Of a DNA stretch of 10,767 nucleotides, positions 1-5,861 are shown piece by piece; the stretch's first letter is position 1, and every line of letters starts with the position of its first letter. This DNA comes from Eubacteriaceae bacterium. GTDB lineage: Bacteria; Bacillota_A; Clostridia; Eubacteriales; Anaerofustaceae. The notes under the pieces are model-generated. The model worked only from the letters and a program-made list of their open reading frames with translations, was not told the origin of the DNA and ran no database searches. Made by a program: the position numbers and the translations under genes. The DNA lies in NCBI GenBank assembly GCA_031280495.1, contig JAITGT010000080.1, forward strand, positions 1 through 10,767, given 5' to 3'.

Positions 1-657
1 GGCTGTGCCCCCTCTTAAGCCAATCTCCTCCTGAGCAGTGCCAGCGGCAATAAGGTCTCCCATTGCCCCGCCCTGCAGCTTTACTTCTTCCAGTACCCTC
101 GAGGCAATCCAGACGCCAAGCTTATCGTCAAAGGCGCGTGAAACAGCAAACCCGTCGCCAAATTCCTCGAAGCCGGAGGAAAATGTGATGGGATCACCGA
201 TCTTTATTATCTCCTTTGCCTTTTTGCCGCTTAAGCCACAGTCGATGTAGAGTTTGTCAAGCGGAGTCGCTTTTTTCTTCTGGTCGGATTCAAGAAGGTG
301 AATAGGCATCCTGCCGATGATTCCCCTGAGAGGGCCTGATTCTGTGTGCACGTCGACGCGCAGGCCAGGCAAAATTCCCTCATCTACGCCGCCAATTGCG
401 TAAAAGCTTATAAACCCGTCGTCTGAAATGTACTTTGCCATCAGCCCGACTTCATCTATATGGCCAGCAATGAGCACGCTCGGGCCTTTTCCCTTGCCTT
501 TCAATACAGCGTGCACGCTTCCCAGCACGTCTGTTTCAATGCGATCGGCTATGCCCTCAAGCCGTGCGCGCATTACGCGCGCGGCAGCGGTCTCAAACCC
601 GGACGGGGAGGGTGCCTGAGTCAAATCCCTCAAAAAGTCAATATCTCTTTTTTCCAT
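1..657 (-). CDS. M42 family metallo-aminopeptidase (partial, C-terminus beyond window edge)
   Basis: This is a leftward gene whose first 219 codons lie in the window; it is open to base 1, so the C-terminus is missing. M42 enzymes are cytoplasmic, often large-oligomeric, two-metal aminopeptidases that trim peptides (glutamyl/tetrahedral aminopeptidase, FrvX and CelM-like annotations). Visible family motifs are GHIDEVG (H66, D68, first metal ligands and catalytic Asp), an AFDDKLG segment around D177-D178 (the bridging metal Asp region) and TAQEEIGLRGG with E210-E211 (general base and metal ligand). Residues 19-21 (SGF) and the hydrophobic run before GHIDE also fit the family. The ATG start is supported by AAGGGGG just upstream on the minus strand and by the extended -10 promoter further up. 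The third-metal His and the C-terminal Asp/His are not visible because of the truncation. The family is secure; the substrate is not predictable from this part. Confidence 0.93.
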   Translation of the reverse strand, partial: MEKRDIDFLRDLTQAPSPSGFETAAARVMRARLEGIADRIETDVLGSVHAVLKGKGKGPSVLIAGHIDEVGLMAKYISDDGFISFYAIGGVDEGILPGLRVDVHTESGPLRGIIGRMPIHLLESDQKKKATPLDKLYIDCGLSGKKAKEIIKIGDPITFSSGFEEFGDGFAVSRAFDDKLGVWIASRVLEEVKLQGGAMGDLIAAGTAQEEIGLRGGTA

Positions 658-687
658 TTGCCCCCTTAGTTAAAGCTGAATTGCTTC

Positions 688-696
688 ATTATAGCA
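688..696 (-). promoter_or_regulatory. Extended -10 promoter of the M42 peptidase gene
   Basis: Read on the minus strand the sequence is TGCTATAAT, a perfect TATAAT with the TG-N extension that lessens the need for a -35 box. The region 17 bases further upstream only weakly resembles TTGACA. A start of transcription near 681 would give a leader of about 24 nucleotides that contains the AAGGGGG ribosome binding site. No operator is recognisable. Confidence 0.6.
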
Positions 697-1154
697 AACT
701 GCAGCTCCCTCTTCCAGGTTCAGGTAATTGAAAACTCCTCACATTTCGTTTAGGGCATGCCAACACTTTTTTCGAAAAGCCAGGATCGCCAGAGCAATGG
801 CTGCCAATCCCAATTGGCGCAATGCCTGTAATTGCGGGCAAAGACGTGCCTACTGGCTTTTCGGCTACAAAATGACTTCAACATGGCTGCGCCTCATATA
901 GCGCTTTGTCGCATTCACACTGGCGCTTTCTGTTGTTTTAGGGGCACTGCAGCAGCATAGCCCAATTCAGCAGCGGTTTCCGCATTGGATTGCCTTCGCA
1001 ATCGCGGCACATGATTTGGAGGCTGATGGCATATTGAATCGCATTGCTCTTGAGTGATCATGCATATATTGCTATGTTCGGCATTTGGCGCCCACTGAAG
1101 CTTCTTGCTGCCTAACCGTCATACCCATTTTTTGCGCGGATAGGCCGCGCAGCG
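697..1154. other. Gene-poor divergent intergenic region
   Basis: No convincing gene is visible between the two divergent promoters. On the plus strand one frame stays open from 728 to 898, meets a TAG at 899-901, then stays open again to the TGA at 1055-1057. Its second half would encode a short hydrophobic segment (FVAFTLALSVVLGAL). On the minus strand a 36-codon stretch ending with the TGA at 741-739 contains a hydrophobic run followed by FRKK, like the end of a membrane protein. None of these has a ribosome binding site and start codon that fit. A small perfect hairpin (GCCAAT, loop CCCA, ATTGGC) lies at 803-818. The region could be gene decay, but chance open frames explain what is seen equally well. 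Confidence 0.4.
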
Positions 1155-1208
1155 AGCGCCAAAAAGCTTCGAAGACCAAATATTCCATAATTCTCTTTTT
1201 TTGGCGCT
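1155..1208. repeat. 11-bp perfect inverted repeat upstream of the L,D-transpeptidase gene
   Basis: The left arm AGCGCCAAAAA (1155-1165) is the exact reverse complement of TTTTTGGCGCT (1198-1208), with 32 bases between. The spacer itself starts with the self-complementary CTTCGAAG (1167-1174). The element lies just before the AT-rich promoter zone. It could be an operator or a structured terminator-like element for transcripts crossing the region; the sequence alone does not decide. Confidence 0.5.
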
Positions 1209-1214
1209 AAATCA

Positions 1215-1242
1215 TTTTTGTATGGTATGATAATGATATATT
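1215..1242 (+). promoter_or_regulatory. Probable promoter of the L,D-transpeptidase gene
   Basis: TTTTTG (1215-1220), a 16-base spacer and TATATT (1237-1242) form the best candidate. An alternative is TTGGCG (1201-1206) with TATGAT (1226-1231) at a long 19-base spacing. The zone from about 1209 to 1262 is clearly more AT-rich than its surroundings, as expected of a promoter. It overlaps two copies of ATATTAAT spaced exactly 11 bases apart (1238-1245 and 1249-1256), which could bind a regulator on one face of the helix. Confidence 0.4.
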
Positions 1243-1285
1243 AATGTTATATTAATAAATATGGAATAAGGAAAAGGGCAATAAT

Positions 1286-2422
1286 TTGAGTAGAGAAAAC
1301 ACAAAGAGAAAGGGAAAGGTCGTTTGCGCCCTAGCCCTCGTTCTCATTTTGGCGCTATTTCCCGGAGCTGCGGCAAACGCCGAAAGCGCTTCCAGGATCA
1401 AAATAACAGATGCGCGCGTCAATGTGCGCTTTGGCCCTGGATTGGAACAGCCGGTTTTGGCAGTGGCATCCAAAGGGGAAATTTTTGATCTCGTTCAAGA
1501 AGACGCAGAGTTAGGCTATTACAATATTGTTTACATGGGCGCTTCGGCTTGGATTTCTGCTGAATTAGCGGAGCCGACAACAGAAAAGCCCGGAACTGGA
1601 ATAGCTGTTAAGATTCGGTCGAATTCTTCGTCATTCGCTGAAAACATTCGATCGGCGCCAAATTCGTCAGCAAAGGTTTTAGGAAAGCTAAAGAACGGGC
1701 AGCAGCTTCCCCTTCTCGACAAAAAGACTGTCAATAACTACTATAAAGTGAGCTTCAATGGCCAAACCGGATATGTGCATACCCTTTACGCCGATGCCGT
1801 CGGGTATGTCTATCTGCCAGAGCCTCCTGTGTATGCAGACTATTTTGAATGGGTTCGCGTCACGGCAAATACGCAAAAGGTCTACAGCTCTCCTGGCGGC
1901 GAAGTTATGGGCACGGCGCTAAATGGCGACATCCTTCCTGTCAGCGGGCCTGGCGAAAATGGGTATGCTGAAGTGGTTTGGGACGGTTCCTCCGCCTACA
2001 TCCCACAGGACAAAGTGGAGAGCGTCTATCCTGAACCGCTTCCGCGGTCTTCAGCTTCCTGGGTTGCTATAGTCAAGATTTCGAACCAGACGGTTTCTGT
2101 CTACCGCAATGGAGAGCTTGTTCGTTTTATGTGCTGTTCGACAGGAACTTCATCGACCCCGACTCCAAAAGGCACTTTTACAGTGCCCTACCGCAAAAAC
2201 AATTTTCTGTCTCATTCGCTTACCTGCTTTGACGCAATTAAGATTATCGATGGGACAGGCATTTATTTTCACCGTATCCCCAGGGACGCGGATGGAACAT
2301 ACACACGATTCCAAAACGCGCTTGGAAACAACGCTTCTGCTGGGTGCGTCCGGCTTCCAGAGCTCCATTCGCGCTGGATGTACGAGAACTTTCCAAACGG
2401 CGCCACAGTCATTGTCAAGTGA
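1286..2422 (+). CDS. Secreted L,D-transpeptidase with SH3-like repeats and C-terminal YkuD domain
   Basis: The 378-residue product starts with a basic stretch and hydrophobic core (residues 5-30) ending in AAANA, so it is probably exported by a signal peptide cut near residue 32. Two clear bacterial SH3-like modules follow (about 43-95 with VNVRFGPG, about 118-172 with IRSAPN and GYV), then a more divergent third (about 190-246). The YkuD L,D-transpeptidase domain fills about 258-378, with TPTPKGTF, H329 and the catalytic signature SAGCVR, whose nucleophile is C354. Such enzymes form L,D cross-links in peptidoglycan or attach proteins to it; the SH3 modules would bind the wall. The residue before GC is Ala where many homologues have His. 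The start is TTG, supported by AAGGAAAAGGG at 1268-1278; no ATG occurs before residue 84. The gene is monocistronic, with its own terminator. Confidence 0.9.
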   Translation: MSRENTKRKGKVVCALALVLILALFPGAAANAESASRIKITDARVNVRFGPGLEQPVLAVASKGEIFDLVQEDAELGYYNIVYMGASAWISAELAEPTTEKPGTGIAVKIRSNSSSFAENIRSAPNSSAKVLGKLKNGQQLPLLDKKTVNNYYKVSFNGQTGYVHTLYADAVGYVYLPEPPVYADYFEWVRVTANTQKVYSSPGGEVMGTALNGDILPVSGPGENGYAEVVWDGSSAYIPQDKVESVYPEPLPRSSASWVAIVKISNQTVSVYRNGELVRFMCCSTGTSSTPTPKGTFTVPYRKNNFLSHSLTCFDAIKIIDGTGIYFHRIPRDADGTYTRFQNALGNNASAGCVRLPELHSRWMYENFPNGATVIVK

Positions 2423-2429
2423 GATATTT

Positions 2430-2453
2430 GAAGCCCCGTTTGGGGCTTTCATT
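2430..2453 (+). terminator. Intrinsic terminator after the L,D-transpeptidase gene
   Basis: AAGCCCC (2431-2437), a GTTT loop and GGGGCTT (2442-2448) form a perfect 7-bp, GC-rich stem beginning 8 bases after the stop codon. The following tract (TTCATTAT) is only moderately T-rich, so termination may be incomplete. Confidence 0.75.
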
Positions 2454-2500
2454 ATGGCATTATTCGCATATTCCTGACCGCCATTCCACAAATATCCCCA

Positions 2501-2529
2501 TTGGCGCGATGGGCAAGATCAGTTATAAT
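2501..2529 (+). promoter_or_regulatory. Sigma-A type promoter of hflX
   Basis: TTGGCG (2501-2506), a spacer of exactly 17 bases and a perfect TATAAT (2524-2529) are present. Transcription would start near 2536 and leave a leader of about 60 nucleotides before the GTG start of hflX. No operator-like repeat is seen. Confidence 0.82.
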
Positions 2530-2595
2530 GAGCTGGACAGCTTTTGCCGGATTCTCGCGCGCTATGGCAGCGCATGAAAAGGGAATAAAAGATAA

Positions 2596-3861
2596 GTGGA
2601 ATTAGTGAAAACAGCGCTTGAGGCAGAAAAAGCCGTGCTCTTTTCAGCAGATGGCTCTCCCGTGGGCGATCGCTCGTTGGAAGAGCTGCGCCTCCTGAGC
2701 GAGGCAGCGGGAATAGAGGTTGTGGGAGAAATCGTGCAAAAGCGCGAAAGGCCAACCGCCCCCACATATTTGGGCAGCGGAAAAGCGGAAGAGCTTCGAA
2801 GCCTGGCCGCCGCGCTTGGCGCAACGATGGCTATCTGCGACGACGAACTGTCCGGAATTCAGCTCCGGAACCTTGAAAGCATTGCTGAAGTTAAGATAGT
2901 CGATCGAACTATCCTTATATTGGATATCTTTGCTTCACGCGCGCTGTCAAAGGAAGGAAAGCTTCAAGTTGAAATGGCACTGCTCGCTTACCGAAAATCT
3001 CGCCTTACGGGGTTTGGCAAATCTCTTTCCCGCCTCGGAGGCGGAATAGGCACCAGAGGCCCTGGAGAGATGAAGCTGGAGACGGATCGGCGCCATATTG
3101 CAAGGCGGTTGGCAACCATCCGGCGCGAGCTTGCCGAAGCGCGCGCAGAACGCGCTGTCCAGTCTTCCCAGCGCAAAAAAGCGGAAGAGCGAACCGTTGC
3201 ATTGGTTGGCTACACAAACGCCGGCAAATCAGCGGTCATGAACCGCATTATGGATATGACTGGCAATTCAAGTGAAGGCGTGCTTGAACAAGATTCGCTC
3301 TTCTCGACCTTAGACGCGTTTCGCCGCAAAATTAGGCTCTTAAGCGGCCAGTCATTTGTGCTTATCGATACTGTAGGCTTTGTCTCAAAGCTTCCGACGG
3401 CGTTGGTAGAGGCATTCAAGTCGTCTTTGGAAGAGGTTGCCACTTCTGATCTTCTTGTTCACGTGGTGGACTCTAGCTATGAGGAGCGCGAATTTCAGGT
3501 TTCGGTTGTCGAAGATACCTTGCATGAAATCGGCGCGTCCGGCAAAGAGGCGATTTTGGCCTACAACAAGTGCGATTTGGCTCAGCCTTACGGTGTTCGA
3601 ACCCCGCATGGCGCACTATCCGTCTCTGCAACGCGCGGCGACGGAATGCAAGAGCTGCTTGACGAGATCGAAAAGCGCCTGTTTTCCCTCACAATGGAAA
3701 CTGAGCTGCTAATCCCCTACAGCCGAGGCGACATAGTCTCACGCCTGCTCCGCTCAACGCCAGTGATCAGCCAAGAGCATCTGGAAAACGGCACTTTGAT
3801 CCGCACTAAGCTAAAGGACGCAGACTGGATGCGCTACAAAGAATACCACACAGATAATTAG
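2596..3861 (+). CDS. hflX: GTPase HflX, ribosome-associated
   Basis: HflX is an Obg-class GTPase that binds the 50S subunit and splits stalled or hibernating ribosomes, for example under heat stress. The 421-residue length is usual. The N-terminal HflX domain shows PTYLGSGK (56-63), a QLRNLE motif, VDRTILILDIFA and the hallmark GGGIGTRGPGE (148-158), followed by a charged helical segment. The G domain has G1 GYTNAGKS (205-212), LFSTLD in the switch region, DTVGF (258-262), NKCD (324-327) and a VSAT G5-like motif. G1 reads GKSA where most homologues have GKST. The start is GTG at 2596 with AAAAGGGA at 2577-2584; the 11-base spacing is somewhat long, but a second GTG at 2605 is worse placed. 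The neighbour murE is downstream, probably co-transcribed. Confidence 0.95.
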   Translation: MELVKTALEAEKAVLFSADGSPVGDRSLEELRLLSEAAGIEVVGEIVQKRERPTAPTYLGSGKAEELRSLAAALGATMAICDDELSGIQLRNLESIAEVKIVDRTILILDIFASRALSKEGKLQVEMALLAYRKSRLTGFGKSLSRLGGGIGTRGPGEMKLETDRRHIARRLATIRRELAEARAERAVQSSQRKKAEERTVALVGYTNAGKSAVMNRIMDMTGNSSEGVLEQDSLFSTLDAFRRKIRLLSGQSFVLIDTVGFVSKLPTALVEAFKSSLEEVATSDLLVHVVDSSYEEREFQVSVVEDTLHEIGASGKEAILAYNKCDLAQPYGVRTPHGALSVSATRGDGMQELLDEIEKRLFSLTMETELLIPYSRGDIVSRLLRSTPVISQEHLENGTLIRTKLKDADWMRYKEYHTDN

Positions 3862-3864
3862 AAG

Positions 3865-3907
3865 CGTTTGCCCGCGAAGCGCTCTTTTGCTATGCGAGGC
3901 GCAAACG
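3865..3907. repeat. Inverted repeat in the hflX-murE gap
   Basis: CGTTTGC (3865-3871) and GCAAACG (3901-3907) are perfectly complementary, separated by 29 bases. Two extra pairs are possible if one C is bulged. There is no T-run after it, so it does not look like a terminator; it may be an mRNA hairpin between co-transcribed genes. Confidence 0.35.
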
Positions 3908-3947
3908 GACAAAAGAAAAATATAGGGTATTGCAATGAAAGGACAGC

Positions 3948-5459
3948 ATGGGGACAACTAGCCTCTATACGAGAATTGATTTAGGATCGGATCAAATTGA
4001 AAGCGCCTTGCTTGAGAGCGGGCTTCTTGTGGTGCCCTCTGGCCAGAGCCTGCGCTTTTGCCACATATCCTACAATTCAAAAGACATACGCGAAGGAACG
4101 CTCTTTATCTGCAAGGGAGAAAGGTTTAAGGAAGAGTATCTGGACGAAGCAATCCGAAATGGGGCGACGTGTTATGTGAGCGAGACAGGCTTTGGGCGCG
4201 ACGCAGCATGCCTTCTTGTCTCGGATGTTCGCAAGGCTATGGCAATCATTGCCCGCGAAGCATATGGATACGGAATGGACAGCATGACGCTGATTGCGGT
4301 CACTGGCTCGAAAGGAAAGACTACGACAACAAGGTTCCTTTTTGACGCCATATGCAAAGCAGCCTGCGGCAAAGCGGCCTACACTTCCACTACTGGTTTT
4401 TTTGACGGAACTAGCTTCGGGGAGCATCCCAATCACAACACGACCATGGAGTCATTGGACACGTACCGGGTCATTCGCCGCGCGCTTGACAGCGGCGTGC
4501 GCTATATGATTATTGAGGCTTCAAGCCAGGCCGCCAAACTAGACAGGCTGTACGGGATAGAATTTGACTACGGCATATTTACAAGCATTGACAGAGATCA
4601 CATCTCTCCAAATGAGCACCGCGATTTCAGTGACTACCTCTCTGCCAAGATAGATATCATGGCCCAGTGCCGCGCGATTCTTGCCAACCGAGCGCTTCTT
4701 CTCCGCCACCCTATCATTGCAGAAAAGCTACGGCCCAGGAAAATCTACACTTATGGCACAAAAGACGGATGCGATTTTCAGGCTGGCCCCGTTCGCTGCG
4801 AGGGAAGGGGCTACGCTTTCTCATTTCGGGACAACCTTAGCCCAGACAACTATGCAGCGACCGTCGCCTTCTCGCTCTTTGGGGAGTACAACGCTCTTAA
4901 CGCGACAGCTGCCGCTGCAATCATTCGACTTGCTGGTATCTCAGGGGCAGATCTTGAAAATGGATTTGCTTCTACCGAGATCGAAGGCCGCAGCGAGGTA
5001 TTTGAGGGGTTTTTGTGCCCAGTCATTGTCGACTATGCGCACAACCGCCTTTCGGCAGACGAATTCTACAAGGCTGTTTCCGCAAAGTATCCAAATGCAA
5101 GAATTATCGCAGTTTTTGGCTGTCCCGGCAACAAGGCGGAAAACCGGAGAAAAGACTTAGGGCAAACAGTGGGCGCTTACGCCAGCTACGTTTATGTCAC
5201 GACGGAAGATCCTGCAGACGAGGAATTCTCGGACATAGCGGGAGAAATCATTGACAACCTGCCTAGCGAAGTAGGCCGCTGCGCAATTGAAGACAGAGAA
5301 GAAGCCATTATACGCGCCCTTGACTGCGCAAAGCCGGAAGACGTTATCACCATTATCGGAAAGGGCGACGAAAAATCATTTACGCGCAAAGGCGTGACCA
5401 CCCCATATAAAGGTGATGTGCAGGTCGTGTCGGAATATCTTGCGGGCAGGGCAGTCTAA
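3948..5459 (+). CDS. murE: MurE-type UDP-N-acetylmuramyl-tripeptide synthetase
   Basis: Cytoplasmic ATP-dependent Mur ligase of 503 residues that would add the third amino acid to UDP-MurNAc-L-Ala-D-Glu. Domains in order are an N-terminal UDP-binding part (about 20-110), the central ATPase with P-loop TGSKGKTTTT (119-128), NHNTTME (162-168), the EASSQ segment and DHISPNEH, and the C-terminal ligase domain with DYAHN (362-366), FGCPGNK and GKGDE (471-475). The substrate motif, DNPR in diaminopimelate-adding enzymes, is EDPA here (420-423). Lack of the Arg argues against meso-diaminopimelate and resembles the Lys-adding type, but this is inference. The wording around NHNTT and SPNEH recalls streptococcal and lactobacillar MurE. 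ATG is chosen because GAAAGGAC precedes it. It sits beside hflX, not in a murein cluster, so it could be a paralogue with a related role. Confidence 0.85.
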   Translation: MGTTSLYTRIDLGSDQIESALLESGLLVVPSGQSLRFCHISYNSKDIREGTLFICKGERFKEEYLDEAIRNGATCYVSETGFGRDAACLLVSDVRKAMAIIAREAYGYGMDSMTLIAVTGSKGKTTTTRFLFDAICKAACGKAAYTSTTGFFDGTSFGEHPNHNTTMESLDTYRVIRRALDSGVRYMIIEASSQAAKLDRLYGIEFDYGIFTSIDRDHISPNEHRDFSDYLSAKIDIMAQCRAILANRALLLRHPIIAEKLRPRKIYTYGTKDGCDFQAGPVRCEGRGYAFSFRDNLSPDNYAATVAFSLFGEYNALNATAAAAIIRLAGISGADLENGFASTEIEGRSEVFEGFLCPVIVDYAHNRLSADEFYKAVSAKYPNARIIAVFGCPGNKAENRRKDLGQTVGAYASYVYVTTEDPADEEFSDIAGEIIDNLPSEVGRCAIEDREEAIIRALDCAKPEDVITIIGKGDEKSFTRKGVTTPYKGDVQVVSEYLAGRAV

Positions 5460-5518
5460 AGACGCGGCAAAATATGCACAAGGCGCGCGACGCTTTGCGC
5501 AAAACGCGCAGACTTTGC

Positions 5519-5573
5519 CTGCCCGAAGCCATTGAATCCTGACAGGCGCTTCTGGTGCGCCCTGAATGGGCAG
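5519..5573 (+). other. Structured element in the murE 3' untranslated region
   Basis: An outer stem CTGCCC (5519-5524) with GGGCAG (5568-5573) encloses an inner hairpin: GGCGC (5545-5549) pairs with GCGCC (5557-5561), and CA (5543-5544) with TG (5563-5564) across a one-base bulge. It is followed by two more hairpins. No known RNA family is recognised, and no promoter specific to it is clear. Confidence 0.4.
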
Positions 5574-5590
5574 AAAAAGCGTACAAGGCT

Positions 5591-5615
5591 AACAGGCTGC
5601 GTTTCGCAGCCTGTT
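5591..5615 (+). terminator. Strong hairpin downstream of murE, first of a tandem terminator
   Basis: AACAGGCTGC (5591-5600) and GCAGCCTGTT (5606-5615) pair perfectly over 10 bp. A further G-C pair is possible around a TTT loop. The T-run is short (TTT before GG), so the hairpin alone would be a weak terminator, but it may stabilise the 3' end or act together with the next one. Confidence 0.6.
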
Positions 5616-5628
5616 TGGCGGTTCGTGC

Positions 5629-5654
5629 CCTTCCAATGAGGAAGGTTTTTTTTT
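5629..5654 (+). terminator. Rho-independent terminator of the hflX-murE unit
   Basis: CCTTCC (5629-5634), loop AATGA, GGAAGG (5640-5645) and nine consecutive T (5646-5654) make a textbook intrinsic terminator for rightward transcription. Confidence 0.92.
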
Positions 5655-5684
5655 GCGCCTAATCCTTTCGAAATCCCACATTTA

Positions 5685-5717
5685 TTGCATAATTGGCAAA
5701 AAAGCTAACAATTGCAA
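5685..5717. repeat. Imperfect inverted repeat just upstream of a -35 box
   Basis: TTGCA-TA-ATTG (5685-5695) is complementary to CAATTGCAA (5709-5717) apart from the two inserted bases. The repeat ends 9 bases before the -35 hexamer at 5727, a position typical of an activator binding site; the regulator is unknown. Confidence 0.4.
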
Positions 5718-5726
5718 GAAAGGCGG

Positions 5727-5755
5727 TTGATATTTTCTTTTCCACACTTTATTAT
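5727..5755 (+). promoter_or_regulatory. Sigma-A type promoter of the URO-D family gene
   Basis: TTGATA (5727-5732), a 17-base spacer and TATTAT (5750-5755) are close to consensus. Transcription would start near 5762 and give a leader of about 100 nucleotides. Since no terminator is seen before sbcD, the promoter may also feed sbcD and sbcC. Confidence 0.82.
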
Positions 5756-5765
5756 TGAATAAGAA

Positions 5766-5836
5766 ACTTGCGTTCACAAACATCGCTTTCAATAAAGAGG
5801 CTCGCAATGCGCGCAAGTAAGCCATAGACTGTGGCT
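5766..5836 (+). promoter_or_regulatory. Structured 5' leader of the URO-D family mRNA
   Basis: ACTTGCG (5766-5772) pairs perfectly with CGCAAGT (5812-5818). A second small hairpin, AGCCA with TGGCT (5820-5824 and 5832-5836), follows. The ribosome binding site GGAGAAGGGG (5847-5856) lies just downstream and outside both stems. No recognised riboswitch consensus, including the cobalamin one, was found. A regulatory function is possible but unproven. Confidence 0.35.
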
Positions 5837-5861
5837 GCGCAAATGCGGAGAAGGGGAAAAA

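Noticed and set aside
899..1057. Small membrane protein gene after the TAG at 899
   Set aside because: There is no start codon with a ribosome binding site at the beginning of the hydrophobic segment, and a 51-codon open stretch is within chance at this base composition.
2109..2477. 122-codon plus-strand frame overlapping the end of the L,D-transpeptidase gene
   Set aside because: It overlaps the catalytic YkuD region in another frame and runs through the intrinsic terminator; no ribosome binding site precedes it.
3865..3907. Terminator between hflX and murE
   Set aside because: The inverted repeat has a 29-base loop and no following T-run, so hflX and murE are more likely one transcript.
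5762..5861. Cobalamin riboswitch in the leader of the URO-D gene
   Set aside because: It was considered because of the methyltransferase-like protein, but no B12-box or other conserved core was seen and the leader is only about 100 bases, too short for a full cobalamin aptamer plus expression platform.
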